Assembly: GCA_963989385.1 (NCBI GenBank)
Contig: OZ022500.1
Location: 20,660,460 to 20,724,459 of the forward strand
DNA length: 64,000 bases
Reading direction: 5' to 3'
Source: Ctena decussata
Taxonomy: Eukaryota; Mollusca; Bivalvia; Lucinida; Lucinidae
A program made the position numbers and the translations under genes. The notes beneath the pieces are model-generated. The model was not told where the DNA came from. It worked only from the letters and a program-made list of their open reading frames with translations, and did not search any database. Within the stretch, counting starts at the first letter, position 1. Each line of letters begins with the position of its first letter. Of the stretch, positions 11,821 through 22,683 are shown in pieces.

Positions 11821-12095
11821 TGGTTGGTTGGTTGATTTTATGCTTAACGTCCACGGTAAGCAGCTAAGGTCATGTCGGGACGGTCAGTTAACCTAACCAC
11901 ACTATTCCTGGGCAGGCTTAGACCTCCTAAGCGGTTAACCAGTACTAAGTGCACATACTTTCGCCAGTAACTGACAACTGCCCTTCTTTAATCAGCGGAA
12001 GGAGAAACGAAAGTATGTGGCCAGACCGGGTTTCGAACCCAGGACCTCTGACTTATGAGTCAGGTGCCCTACCGATTGCGCTACGCGGCCCGGCC
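11821..12095 (-). mobile_element. tRNA-derived SINE with 12-bp target duplications
   Basis: AGCATTGCTAGA flanks the element exactly (11809-11820 and 12096-12107). On the minus strand it begins with a tRNA-like head: GCGTAGCGCAATCGGTAGGG (A box) and GGGTTCGAAACCC (B box), with a CTGACTCATAAGTCAG anticodon-like hairpin. A body and a (CCAA)n-like tail follow. The tRNA acceptor stem does not pair well, so this is a SINE, not a functional tRNA-Met. The body (CTTCCGCTGATT, AAGAAGGGCA) recurs at 55.84 kb. Confidence 0.85.
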
Positions 12096-12424
12096 AGCAT
12101 TGCTAGACAGGAAACCAGAACAGGAAATTTTATTTTGTGGAGCGATTTGTTATTTTTCGAAAACTTGTTTTCTGTACTTTTTGTTAGTTATACGACTCAA
12201 TATGTGCACACCAAACCACATTTTATTAGCAAACGTAAAGGTTGAACCGCTTTTTACAATGATTTGAGTTTAGGCGTTTTTACCGCTGATAGGACTATGG
12301 GGACTTTAAAACTATAGTTTTCGTGTTCAGAATTCAATTTTACGCTGACAAAGGCTAAGCCAATGATTAATACATGTTTTGTTGCTTGCTTTCTGTCATG
12401 ATTTTCGTATATCTTATGTTTTAG

Positions 12425-12484
12425 GGTGACAGTTTTGTCCTTGAATGCACGTACAATTCTATGAAGCGATCAGAGCCTACCTTT
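12425..12484 (+). CDS. MOXD1: Gene A exon (matches gene B exon 9)
   Basis: A 60-nt, 20-codon exon in phase 0, acceptor ATGTTTTAG, donor GTAAGT. It encodes GDSFVLECTYNSMKRSEPTF, a strand of the C-terminal copper domain; 14/20 identical to gene B exon 9. Confidence 0.88.
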
Positions 12485-13933
12485 GTAAGTATATTGTTTT
12501 CTTTTCAAAACTAATTTGTCTGAAAATGATGATTCGATCAGAAAAGGTAAATTTCCAGGGAAGACAACGCTGCCTATTTCGTGCTGCCCGCCGTTACTTT
12601 GGAGTCAAGCCTTTAAGGAAAGAAATTGCTCCCCTAGAAGTTGTGGAGTACAGGATGACTTTTACGCTTGTCACACAGCACTCAACTGCAGAACAGATAA
12701 ATTCTGAGTCGATGGAATATAACCTCAGAAACAAATACCCTACCACTGGGGCCGTCTTCTGTTTTCTCGATTGCGGTGCTGCTTTTTTTATCGTCATGTG
12801 TGTAAGGGACACTTTTTTTTCCATTAACCTTTTTGTTCTGATCCATCGTCAGGACCGGTTCTGTGCTGATAATGGGCCACAGTACCATTCGGGCTTAAGG
12901 TAGATGAATACTGAAAAGAAATATTGGCAGGGCATTCAAACCACTATACCATCTAAATAACACAAAGAGCTATAAAACATTTGGACAAGAAAAAAATTTC
13001 ACCGTTTTGTTTTCCTGAAAAACAGTATTTTGTATTTTTACATACCTTTTTTTTTTACACATTTTCCATTAAAATTCATATCTCTAGCACATGAATGCAC
13101 TTTCATTTCTGCAAATCATGTAAATAATCTATAATACAGGATATTTGAAACAAACTGGTCACAAACAATTGCAGTTATCTTGTTAATAAAAATGTTTTTA
13201 AAAATGAATTTCATGAAAAACTTCATGGAAAATATATTCAATCGATGGGGCATGCTGATGCATATTATTTTAGTAAAACTTACATTGTATGTTACAGAAT
13301 AAAACAAAAAAAGAAACATTTCACCGTTTCGTTTCCTAGAAAAACAATGCTTAAATTAAAAAATATCCCCAAACAGACTGCCCAAATTCTGCACCTGCTG
13401 CAAGCACAGACAGTCCTTGCCCTACTATTTATTTCCCTATTATTCCGGTTCTACCATAGAGCAATGCCGACAAAAATGTGCAGATGGGATGACAACTGTG
13501 AAGCCGTTGGTCATTCTGGTTCCTAATGAACAGTCTGATCTCGGTTTCCTTTGTTTGTACAGACGTATGTGCCCGAAAACTTAGGATCTTTACGGTAGAC
13601 ATTGTTAGTGTGTGTTATAACTGTATATATTCCACAGTTGATCGATTTCATCATGAACAATAACTCTCTTTTGTTAAAAAAAAAGTAAGAACAGAATCGT
13701 TCCGTATACGACTACCTCATGTATTACTATAAACATTAGAATACCAAAAATAATCACGTAATTTTCCTACAATTCAATAGTGCAATAATACGCCCTAAAG
13801 AGATAAATGGAATGGCAAACAGTGTAGATCCTGATCGGACTGCTCCTATGAGAGTCGGGTCTTGGTCTGCACTGTTTGCTTCTCCTTTCTACTCCAACGC
13901 TTAGGATTTTAGGTACTCTAATCTACATTGTAG
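12485..13933. other. Gene A intron, mostly featureless
   Basis: The stretch to about 13800 contains no exon I recognise; the ORFs here are chance readings of AT-rich DNA. A short hairpin repeat lies at 13815-13879. Confidence 0.45.
13815..13879. repeat. GCAAACAGTG short hairpin, copy 1
   Basis: Ends GCAAACAGTGTAGATC and its inverse CTGCACTGTTTGC, with a self-complementary core around GACTGCTCCTATGAGAGTC. Member of a dispersed family (see 22297, 26039, 28403, 35298, 36777, 37435, 47144, 56995). Confidence 0.75.
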
Positions 13934-14045
13934 GGAGGCTTTTCAACTCGCGATGAGATGTGTGTTGCACAACTGTACGTTTACCCGAAATCTACATTCA
14001 AGATGTCCTATAGCAGACCGAAGTTTAACACGTATAATGAATCAG
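13934..14045 (+). CDS. MOXD1: Gene A exon with methionine copper ligand (matches gene B exon 10)
   Basis: 112 nt, acceptor ACATTGTAG, donor GTAATT, leaving in phase 1. It encodes GGFSTRDEMCVAQLYVYPKS...NTYNES. The EMC methionine is the third ligand of the second copper site. The downstream Cys seen in gene B (KTCSS) is Ser here (KMSYS). Confidence 0.9.
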
Positions 14046-14079
14046 GTAATTCCATATTATGTTTAAATTAGCTTAATTA

Positions 14080-14235
14080 TTTGGCCCAGGTCACATGACC
14101 AAGATGGCCGCCATGCCCATATATGGTTAAAACCTTAAAAAATCTTCTTCTCAAGAACCACTTGGCCAATTGCCTTGAAACTTGGTTTCTAGCATCTTGG
14201 ACTCTAGTACTACAAAGTTTATAAAATGTTATTTT
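14080..14235 (+). repeat. Fragment of Helentron-like core
   Basis: Contains GGTCACATGACCAAGATGGC, CCCATATATGGTTAAAACC and TTGAAACTTGG, the same order as in the core units at 47.5-49.4 and 51.4-52.8 kb. No ends are present. Confidence 0.7.
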
Positions 14236-14419
14236 CATTTTTGTTTTCAATTTTGTTTCGGTCGACAGCCAGTTTCGCATGTATGGTAATTTACTGGCTC
14301 GGTTGACAGCACAGGTAGGGAAATTGGTATTACCCCCATGAAAGTATAAAACCTTTCAAACTTACGGAAGGTTGGTCTTATGAATTTTTTTTCTAATAAT
14401 GTCGAGTTTGAACTCCTCT

Positions 14420-14570
14420 GTCTACATAAGTTAACTCTCGATATCTCAAAGTAGGAGTTCACCTCAAAGTATCCCAAAGTAAATTTTCTGGTTCTAGAAA
14501 AAATGCTTTGAGACACCGGTAATTTGAGATAGCTGGAGTTGAGATGTAAAGTTAAATATGCCCAAACTAT
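14420..14570. repeat. Pogo-like MITE fragment
   Basis: CTCGATATCTCAAAGTA... and AAAGTAAATTTTCTGGT... match the MITE at 26245-26455, but the ends are degraded. Confidence 0.5.
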
Positions 14571-14712
14571 ATTCTTTGATATCAGGAGCTTATAATTTAT
14601 CTCCCTGGGCTTTCAGCTAGCGGACAGCTTAAGACTATGTAGAATGCCGTTTCTTTGGCTGTTGCTGGAATTTATATAGTTTGTTTATTTAAAGATTGTC
14701 TCCCTCGTTTAC

Positions 14713-17268
14713 TAGCTCACCTGAGCCGAAGGCTATGAGGTGAGCTTATAGGATGGGAGTCGAGCCGTCGTCCGTCCGTGCGTGGGTGCGTGGGTGGGTG
14801 CGTCAACACTTTCAAACATAAATATCTCAGAGATCGTGGGCCGATCGCAATCAAATTTTATCTGAAGCATCATTTGGGTGGGGGAAAGGCTGCATTAGGT
14901 TTTGGTGCCGATCAGCTCAGAACTTTGGTTTCCATGGCAACAGATAGCCCCCATAGGGTTATAATGGGGAAAATGGCGTCATCACGTTTACTCGACTGTT
15001 TTTGATTAGATCCTTATCATACTTGCAGGTAATGATGACATACACAAGAGCTTGGATGAATTCGAAATTTGGCCGGATTCGAGCACAGACTACGGAGTTA
15101 GCTGCCCTTGAGCATTTGAAAAAAATCCCATAGGGTTATAATGGGGAAAATGGCGTCATCACGTTTTCTCAACTGTTTTTGCTTAGATCCTTATCATACT
15201 TGCAGGTAATGATGACATACATAAGAGCTTGGATGAGTTCGAAATTTGGCCGGATTCGAGCACAGACTACGGAGTTAGCTGCCCTTGAGCGTTTGAAAAA
15301 AATCCCATAGTGTTATAATGGAGAAAACAACGTCATCACATATTTTTAGAAAAACTTTGTCATCGCTCTATTGCCTACATTTTTCAACGGATTTTAAAAT
15401 AACTTCATATAAATGTAGGGCATGACAATATCTCGAGAAAGTTTGACTTTCAGGATGCTGCGCCCAAGGTCAAGGTCACTGTGGCTATTTTTAGAAAAAC
15501 TTTGTCAGCGCTCTAGCACCTACATTTCTCAGCAGATTTTAAAATAAATTCAAATAAATGTAGGGCATGACAATATCTCAAGCAAGTTTGACTTTCAGGA
15601 TGCTGCGCCCAAGGTCAAGGTCACTGTGGCTATTTTTAGAAAAACTTTGTCAGCGCTCTAGCACCTACATTTCTCAGCAGATTTTAAAACAAATTCACAC
15701 AAATGTAGGGCATGACAATATCCCAAGCAAGTTTGACTTTCAGGATGCTGCGCCCAAGGTCAAGGTCACTGTGGCTATTTTTAGAAAAACTTTGTCAGCG
15801 CTCTAGCACCTACATTTCTCAGCAGATTTTAAAATAAATTCACACAAATGTAGGGCATGACAATATCTCAAGCAAGTTTGACTTTCAGGATGCTGCGCCC
15901 AAGGTCAAGGTCACTGTGGCTATTTTTAGAAAAACTTTGTCAGCGCTCTAGCACCTACATTTCTCAGCAGATTTTAAAATAAATTCACACAAATGTAGGG
16001 CATGACAATATCTCGAGCAAGTTTGACTTTCAGGGTTCTGCACCCAAGGTCAAGGTCACTGCGGCTATTTTTAGAAAAACTTGGTCATCGCTCTAGGGCC
16101 TACATTTCTCAACAGATTTTAAATCAACTTCACACAAATGTAGGGCATGTCAGTATCTCAAACAAGTTTGACTTCCAGGGTGCTGCGCCCAAGGTCAAGG
16201 TCACTGTGGCTATTTTTAGAAAAACTTTGTCAGCGCTTTAGCACCTACATTTCTCAGCAGATTTTAAAATAAATTCACACAAATGTAGGGCATGACAATA
16301 TCTCGAGCAAGTTCGACTTTCAGGGTGCTGTGCCCAAGGTCAAGGTCACTGTGGCTATTTTTAGAAAAACTTTGTCATTGACCTAGCACCTTCATTTCTT
16401 CATGGATTTTGAAATAAATTGACACAAATGTAGGGTATGACAATATCTCAAGCAAGTTCGACTTTCAGGATGCTGTGCCCAAGGTCAATGTCACTGTGGC
16501 TATTTTTAGAAAAACTTTGTCATCGCTCTAGCGCCTACATTTCTCAACGGATTTTAAAATAAATTCACACAAATGTAGGGCATGACAATATCTCGAGCAA
16601 GTTTGACTTTCAGGGTGCTGCAATCAAGGTTTTTGATTAGATCCTTATCATACTTGCAGGTAATGATGACATACATAAGAGCTTGGATGAGTTCGAAATT
16701 TGGCCGGATTCGAGCACAGACTACGGAGTTAGCTGCCCTTGAGCATTTGAAAAAAATCTTATAGTCTTATAATGGAGAAAACAACGTCATCACACTTTCA
16801 TTTTTCATCGGATCCTCTTCATACTTGCAGGTAATGAGGATATGCATAAAAGCTTGGATTAGTTAGCATTTCGGCTAGATCCCACCACTGACTATGGAGT
16901 ACCTGCCCTGAGCATCCAAAAAAATCAATGTCCCCACTTTTTCTTGGTTTCTACTGATCCGATCCTTTTCAAACTTGCAGGTAATGAGGAAATGCATAAT
17001 ATCTTAAACAGGTTCAAATTTTGGCCAGATCAGGCCAACCACTACGAAGTTAGCTGCCCTTGACAGCTCTGTCAGTTGTGCTCTTGATCGGATACTTTTT
17101 AAACTTGCATATATTAAATGAGGGCATACATAATGTTTTGGATGAGTTTAATTTTCAGCCTGATTGGACCACTGACTGTGGAGTTAGCTGCCCTTGAGCA
17201 TCTTAAATATCCCTATAGGTTTACAATGTCTCTCAGGTGAGCAATTGTTGCCCTTTGGGCTACTTGTT
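14713..17268 (+). mobile_element. Helentron-like element 2
   Basis: The 5' end TAGCTCACCTGAGCCGAAGG and the 3' CTCAGGTGAGC (17232-17242) followed by a GCCCTTTGGGC hairpin and TACTTGTTT match element 1, but the core differs. After a GTCCGTCCGTGCGTGGGTGC stretch, the core has two or three units with TCATACTTGCAGGTAATGAT and about nine tandem ~145-bp units (about 15345-16640) with GGTCAAGGTCACTGTGGC and CATTTCTCAGCAGATTTTAA. Non-coding; short ORFs across the array are frame artefacts of the repeat. It lies in the gene A intron. Confidence 0.65.
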
Positions 17269-17804
17269 TCATGTTTTCGGAAACAAGTATTTTAACAAAA
17301 TTTCTTTAGAGAATATGTAATTGTCTCATAATTAACCGTACAAGTTTTGAAAAGATGCTTGTTTTTTTTTCGATAAATGCGGAATGAAAAATAATCTTTA
17401 AATTCAAAAGCAAATTACCTATTTCCTCACGGCCTGTAAGAATATCGATTTTGACCATGTGTGTCATGTGATCATGTTCAGGTATTTTTCTTATTCTTGC
17501 AAGTGATTGTGACGTTTGAATAAATTATTTTTGTCCAATAATCCGATTTCGAGCGCGGTCACCGATCGTTAAAAATTTAACTTATTTTTGTTTAGAGTCA
17601 TTTTTATCTAATATTATCATCCAAACTCAATGTCAAATGTATAGTTAGACCATATCGGAGGTATTGCATGAAATAGTTCGTATATTCATTTTTGTTATTA
17701 TTATCAAGGGTGTAAATCTTTAACGACCTGTGTCATTGAATTTTAAAGGGCAGCTACATTTATGCAGCTGTACTAGATATTTTACAAGGCTTCGAAAATG
17801 TGTT
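17269..17804. other. Gene A intron, no gene seen
   Basis: AT-rich sequence between Helentron-like element 2 and the LINE. Nothing recognised. Confidence 0.4.
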
Positions 17805-17817
17805 AATTGGAGAAACA

Positions 17818-20800
17818 TTATTGAATTATTCTTATATTGAATTATTCTTATTGCTTATTACAGCTATAACATGAAAACGTGCTTTAAAGAACACTTGATC
17901 AAGGTCATGCCATCATATCGTTGCATGTGCAGATTTTCTCTGTTACTGCATGTCAGCATAATATTTCAGTTACAAAGTCAAATAGTACTTAGTTTTTCAA
18001 TCTTAAGGTCAGTACAAGATAACGAAACCCTAGCTTACGGAGTAATCATGCAAAATCGTCAAAAACTGCTAATATGGGGTAAGTCGTTCCAAACAAATCT
18101 CAAATTCACAAAACGCCTAATCATGTACTTTTCTATAACATGTCTTGTAACATGGCTTGCAGTTCTTTTGTTATTGTCCGGTAATGTGCATCCCAATCCA
18201 GGACCTTTATCTTTATCATCTGCTGGAAGTACCTCATCATCTTCTTCTAGTTTTGCGGATGCCGTTTTTGATTCTCTCGACCTCAATTATCATTTATCGT
18301 TCGTACAGTATAATGTTCAAAGTATAGCTCCTAAACTAGATATCTTACACGCTGAGCTCCACGACTTTGACATTCTCGCCTTTACTGAAACCTGGCTCAG
18401 CACCTCAACATTGACTAATGATCTTCTTCTCCAGTCATATCACCCTCCAGAACGTAAAGACCGAGCCGAAGATCGACACGGGGGCGTAATGCTGTATGTA
18501 AAGGAAGGTCTACATTATCGCCGTAGACTAGATCTTGAACCAAGGGGTATCGAATGTCTATGGATTGAAATTATAAACAAAAACAAACATGTTTTATTTG
18601 GTCTTTTTTACAGACCGCCGAATTCTGATGCTACTTACTACTCAACTATCGAAGATTCATTACACCTAGCCGTAGATACAGGTCTCAACGATATCATTGT
18701 AACCGGTGACCTCAATTTCAATTTATTAAGTGCACAAACGTCTCGCAAAATCGAGTATTTTTGTACTGAATTTGCGCTTTACCAAACTATTGATCAACCC
18801 ACTCACTTCACTGAGAATTCCGCATCATTGCTGGATATCATCCTTACTCACAACAGGGACCACTTATTACTTAGTGGGGTGGGCGACCCCTTTCTAGAAC
18901 AGCAGTTGCGATATCATTGCCCAATTTATGGTATATTTAGATTTGCGAAACCGAAATTAAAACCCTTCACCAGACAAATATGGAACTACGACCAAGGCGA
19001 TTTCAACCTACTAAGAACAAAAGCTACTAATACTGACTGGGAATCACTGCGCGACAATGATATAAATGTCTATGCTAATAATATTACTAATCACATACTA
19101 TCTATTGCTAAAGAATGTATACCAAACAGAATCGTCAAAATTAGACCATCAGATCCACCCTGGCTAACAACTTATATAAAAAGATTTATTAGAAAACGTA
19201 AACGGGCTTACAGAAAAGCAAAGCACACAAACTTACCCACAAATTGGCACAAGTTTAGGAAATTGCGTAATAAAGTCGTAAACATGATTCAAGAAGCTAA
19301 AAACATATATTTAGACAAAATCGCAGATAAGTTAAAGTCTGATTCGATCTCCTCTAGAGAGTGGTGGACTATCTTGAAATCATTCATCTCACCCAAAACC
19401 AGGTCCACTGTCCCACCAATTGAACACAACGGCACTGTATACACCGAAGACCATGCAAAGGCAACTCTGTTAAATGACTTCTTTCAAATTCAAACACTAC
19501 TCAATGATCAAAACGCAGTTCTCCCAGACATACCTCACTATGATGTTGAGTCACAATTAAGTACTATTGTTTTAACTCCCTTAGAGGTCGAATCAGTTCT
19601 GAAAACACTAGTAATTGGTAAAGCATCTGGACCAAATGGTGTAAATAACAGGATCCTTAAAGAATTATCTCAGGAAATAGCTCAACCTCTTTGTTCTCTC
19701 TTTAACTATTCTTTACACACTTGCACCGTTCCCAGTTCTTGGAAAGAAGGTAATGTCTGTCCGGTTCCTAAAAAGGGCGATGAGTCTCAGCTTAGCAACT
19801 ACCGACCTATATGTCTTCTCAACTCTGAAGACAAAGTCTTTGAACGATTAATTTTCAAACATCTATTTAATCATCTTCGTGACAATAATGTTCTTACCTC
19901 TTTGCAATCTGGTTTTATACCTGGTGACTCTACAGTCAATCAGTTAACCTTTCTATACAATACTTTCTGCCGAGCCCTAGATGACGGAAAAGAGGTCAGA
20001 GTCGTCTTCTGCGACATCAGCAAGGCATTTGACCGTGTTTGGCATGCTGGTCTAATTCATAAGCTCGAGGCCGCTGGTGTCTCGGGTTGCCTCCTTGATT
20101 GGTTTAAAAGCTATATTTCTGATAGAAAACAGCGTGTTGTTTTGCCTGGGGCCCATTCCGACTGGACCAATATAAGAGCTGGAGTCCCTCAGGGCTCGAT
20201 ACTTGGTCCCCTCCTATTCTTAGTTTATATTAACGATATTGTTAACGATATTGGCTCCAACATTCGCTTATTTGCGGATGACACTAGTCTTTACTTAATT
20301 GTGGATAACCCTTTAAGATCTGCAGAACTTATCAACACAGACCTTAGAAAAATTTCACTGTGGGCCAATACCTGGCTTGTTACTTTTAACCCAGCTAAAA
20401 CTGAATCTTTACTGATCTCTCGCAAACTCATTAAACCTGACCACCCTCCATTATACATGCAAAACCAACAAATAGCAGAAGTAGAAACTCACAAACATCT
20501 AGGACTTTATCTTTCAAGCGACTGTTCTTGGCATCAGCATATTAAGTATGTCACCGACAAAGCATGGGGGAGAATAAACATCATGAGGAAGCTCAAATTT
20601 AGACTTGATAGAAAATCTTTAGAAATAATTTACACCTCTTTCATACGACCTATACTAGAATACGGAGACGTTGTCTGGGATAATTGCACCCAATATGAAA
20701 AAGAAGAACTTCAAAAGATACAAACTGAAGCAGCTAGAATAGCGACAGGCACAACGAAACTCATTTCTATTAACTCTCTCTATACTGAAATCAAATGGGA

Positions 20801-21951
20801 CTCACTGGAAAAAAGAAGAAAAGATCACAAATTAACATTATTTTTCAAAATGAAAACTAATCTGACTCCCTTCTATCTTTCATCTCTAGTACCCCAAAAT
20901 GTTGGTAGCCTATCTCAGTACAACTTACGAAACGCTGATAACTTGCATACCATAAACTCAAGAACAAATCAATATTTTCTCTCATTTTTGCCTTCTGTTG
21001 TTAGAGACTGGAACGACCTACCTGCTGAGGCCAGACAACTTGAGACAGTTAACTCCTTTAAAAATTTTCTCAACAGGAATAGATCGTACGTCCCTAGACA
21101 CTATTATACTGGTAAAAGGAAACAACAAGTCTTACATACTCGGCTGAGAACAAACTGTAGCGCACTTAACCATGATCTGTACTTGAAAAACATAACCGAC
21201 TCACCTCTATGCCGCTGCGGCAGTATTGAAAGCACTTACCATTTTTTCTTGCAATGCCAATACTATCTGCCCCAACGAACCGAACTAGTAACCGCCGTAT
21301 CACAGTACCACACTATCACTTTAGACCTATTGCTCTACGGTAATGCTTCTCTTTCACACGAAACAAACTCTATTATATTTCGGAAAGTACAAAAGTATAT
21401 AACAGACACCAAGCGATTCACTTAAAAATACTAACAAACAACAGCGAAACTGCCATGCATCTTGATAAACTACCAACCCTACCCGGTGCACGTCCCCACA
21501 CCCTTCAGCCTTCTCCCCCAATGGAATTATCGTAAGAAACTCCGAAACGAAACTTAAGAACAATACATCTCTTACTTTCAAAAATAATTTTGCTTTGTCT
21601 TCTACGTTATTGTTAGATTTCTAATTACTAGATATATTTGTTACCTGTATTTTCCATTTCTATGCTTTTCTTTAAATTTCTATGCTTTTCTTAAATCGTG
21701 TTTAATTAGAAAAATCACAACTTTATAGACTGAAAACAATATTCGTATTGGTTATAAAACGAGATATGTGTTTTGAGTATGAATGATATATATGATATAT
21801 GCATGTATTCCGCTAGTATGTTTCACAGCTGGGAAGCAACAAGGAGAGGAACTAAATAAGTATTTATGCTTCCGTTCCAATCCTTCTAAATTTATTTATT
21901 CACAATGTATAGTTGAATTATATGTAATTTGAAATAAAATATGTTTAAACC
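17818..21951 (+). mobile_element. Near full-length non-LTR retrotransposon (CR1/jockey group)
   Basis: A 13-bp direct repeat AATTGGAGAAACA lies at 17805-17817 and 21952-21964. It bounds a 4.13-kb element with a 53-bp leader, one uninterrupted ORF (17871-21425) and a 3' region of about 525 bp ending GAAATAAAATATGTTTAAAC. Exact target duplications and an open frame point to a recent insertion. It sits in gene A, same strand, between the exons at 13934 and 22714. The clade is uncertain between CR1/L2 and jockey types. Confidence 0.85.
17871..21425 (+). CDS. LINE ORF: endonuclease-reverse transcriptase, 1184 aa
   Basis: Residues 1-112 form a leader with hydrophobic stretches ending in NVHPNPGP (residues 105-112), followed by a Ser-rich linker. 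From about 143 comes an exonuclease/endonuclease/phosphatase domain: VQYNVQS, FTETWL, GDLNF (279-283). The usual SDH motif reads RYH (347-349). The reverse transcriptase follows: YRPICLL, KAFDRVW (718-724, catalytic Asp721), GVPQGSILGPLLF and the FADD box (801-804). Near the C terminus is a Cys/His knuckle starting CRCGS (1114). It is expected to nick target DNA and copy its own RNA in place. No stop or frameshift is seen. The first ATG of the frame was taken as start; use of a later one is possible. Confidence 0.9.
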   Translation: MKTCFKEHLIKVMPSYRCMCRFSLLLHVSIIFQLQSQIVLSFSILRSVQDNETLAYGVIMQNRQKLLIWGKSFQTNLKFTKRLIMYFSITCLVTWLAVLLLLSGNVHPNPGPLSLSSAGSTSSSSSSFADAVFDSLDLNYHLSFVQYNVQSIAPKLDILHAELHDFDILAFTETWLSTSTLTNDLLLQSYHPPERKDRAEDRHGGVMLYVKEGLHYRRRLDLEPRGIECLWIEIINKNKHVLFGLFYRPPNSDATYYSTIEDSLHLAVDTGLNDIIVTGDLNFNLLSAQTSRKIEYFCTEFALYQTIDQPTHFTENSASLLDIILTHNRDHLLLSGVGDPFLEQQLRYHCPIYGIFRFAKPKLKPFTRQIWNYDQGDFNLLRTKATNTDWESLRDNDINVYANNITNHILSIAKECIPNRIVKIRPSDPPWLTTYIKRFIRKRKRAYRKAKHTNLPTNWHKFRKLRNKVVNMIQEAKNIYLDKIADKLKSDSISSREWWTILKSFISPKTRSTVPPIEHNGTVYTEDHAKATLLNDFFQIQTLLNDQNAVLPDIPHYDVESQLSTIVLTPLEVESVLKTLVIGKASGPNGVNNRILKELSQEIAQPLCSLFNYSLHTCTVPSSWKEGNVCPVPKKGDESQLSNYRPICLLNSEDKVFERLIFKHLFNHLRDNNVLTSLQSGFIPGDSTVNQLTFLYNTFCRALDDGKEVRVVFCDISKAFDRVWHAGLIHKLEAAGVSGCLLDWFKSYISDRKQRVVLPGAHSDWTNIRAGVPQGSILGPLLFLVYINDIVNDIGSNIRLFADDTSLYLIVDNPLRSAELINTDLRKISLWANTWLVTFNPAKTESLLISRKLIKPDHPPLYMQNQQIAEVETHKHLGLYLSSDCSWHQHIKYVTDKAWGRINIMRKLKFRLDRKSLEIIYTSFIRPILEYGDVVWDNCTQYEKEELQKIQTEAARIATGTTKLISINSLYTEIKWDSLEKRRKDHKLTLFFKMKTNLTPFYLSSLVPQNVGSLSQYNLRNADNLHTINSRTNQYFLSFLPSVVRDWNDLPAEARQLETVNSFKNFLNRNRSYVPRHYYTGKRKQQVLHTRLRTNCSALNHDLYLKNITDSPLCRCGSIESTYHFFLQCQYYLPQRTELVTAVSQYHTITLDLLLYGNASLSHETNSIIFRKVQKYITDTKRFT

Positions 21952-22061
21952 AATTGGAGAAACAGAGAGAAATTATTTGCTCCCGTTGATATAAAATGTT
22001 GCATTGAGACATATTAGGGTTAAGTCGGGTTAATTCGGACAGCGAGTAAATTCAGACTGTG

Positions 22062-22290
22062 ACATTGTAAGTAAGTAAAGTAAGTAAGTAACAACTTTAT
22101 TTATCGAGGGTATCTCAGTTGGCTGAAGCCAATCTTCCCTGAGGCCCTCAAAAAGTTACATCAATATGTACAAACAAAAAGTAATGCATAAAAGAATACA
22201 AGAAATGCTACAAATCAATGAGTATGAATTTCAGGAAACATATCGTATTGTTTCCTTTATATGTCAGTTGTTTGGAATTAAAACAAAATT
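22062..22290 (-). mobile_element. 3' end of a 5'-truncated LINE or SINE
   Basis: A GTAA tandem tail (22066-22092), then AACTTTATTTATCGAGGGTA and CTTCCCTGAGGCCCTC. Read on the minus strand this is a retroposon 3' end with a microsatellite tail. The inner boundary is approximate. Confidence 0.45.
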
Positions 22291-22296
22291 AACTGG

Positions 22297-22363
22297 GCAA
22301 ACAGTGAAAATCCTGATGAGACGGCTCATTATGAGCCGTCTCATCTTGATTCTTACTGTTTGC
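22297..22363. repeat. GCAAACAGTG short hairpin, copy 2
   Basis: Conserved ends, with core GATGAGACGGCTCA and its inverse TGAGCCGTCTCATC. A second right-arm-like piece (CTGGATTTTTACTGTTTGC) follows at 22377-22395. Confidence 0.8.
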
Positions 22364-22480
22364 AATCATGAGCCATCTGGATTTTTACTGTTTGCAATAG
22401 TATGTCAGAATTTATCTGCTGTCCGAAGTTACCCGACTCGACCCTAGTGTCTGCGATAACGAGAGTCGGCTGTATTTAGA

Positions 22481-22683
22481 TGGATGGATGGATAACTTGC
22501 GATTTTACGTCCTTTTCAACAGTATTTCAGTCATATCAGGACGATGTGAGGATGACAGTGAAAGGCTGTGTGCAACGGAATCCCGTTTACGGTAGGAAAG
22601 ATTCTCGCTTCGAGCGTGATTAGCACCCGGTCCGCTAGATCAGTAGGCCAGCGCTTAACCCACTGAGCTACCGGGGCTCCCCA
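22481..22683 (-). mobile_element. tRNA-derived SINE with 12-bp target duplications
   Basis: GCTGTATTTAGA occurs at 22469-22480 and 22684-22695. The minus strand begins GAGCCCCGGTAGCTCAGTGG (A box) and ends with a GATGGATGGATGG-complement tail. The body shares TGCGATTTTACGTCC and AAAGGCTGTGTGCAA with the copy at 37.11 kb. The right end lies 30 bp before the exon at 22714. Confidence 0.85.

Noticed and set aside
12020..12097. tRNA-Met gene on the minus strand
   Set aside because: Anticodon stem and B box look good, but the acceptor stem pairs poorly and the unit is the head of a SINE with 12-bp target duplications.
12445..12903. 152-codon ORF
   Set aside because: It overlaps the gene A exon at 12425-12484 in another frame and continues into intron; no family likeness.
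15567..16764. Series of similar 60-79-codon ORFs
   Set aside because: They arise from the ~145-bp core units of Helentron-like element 2.
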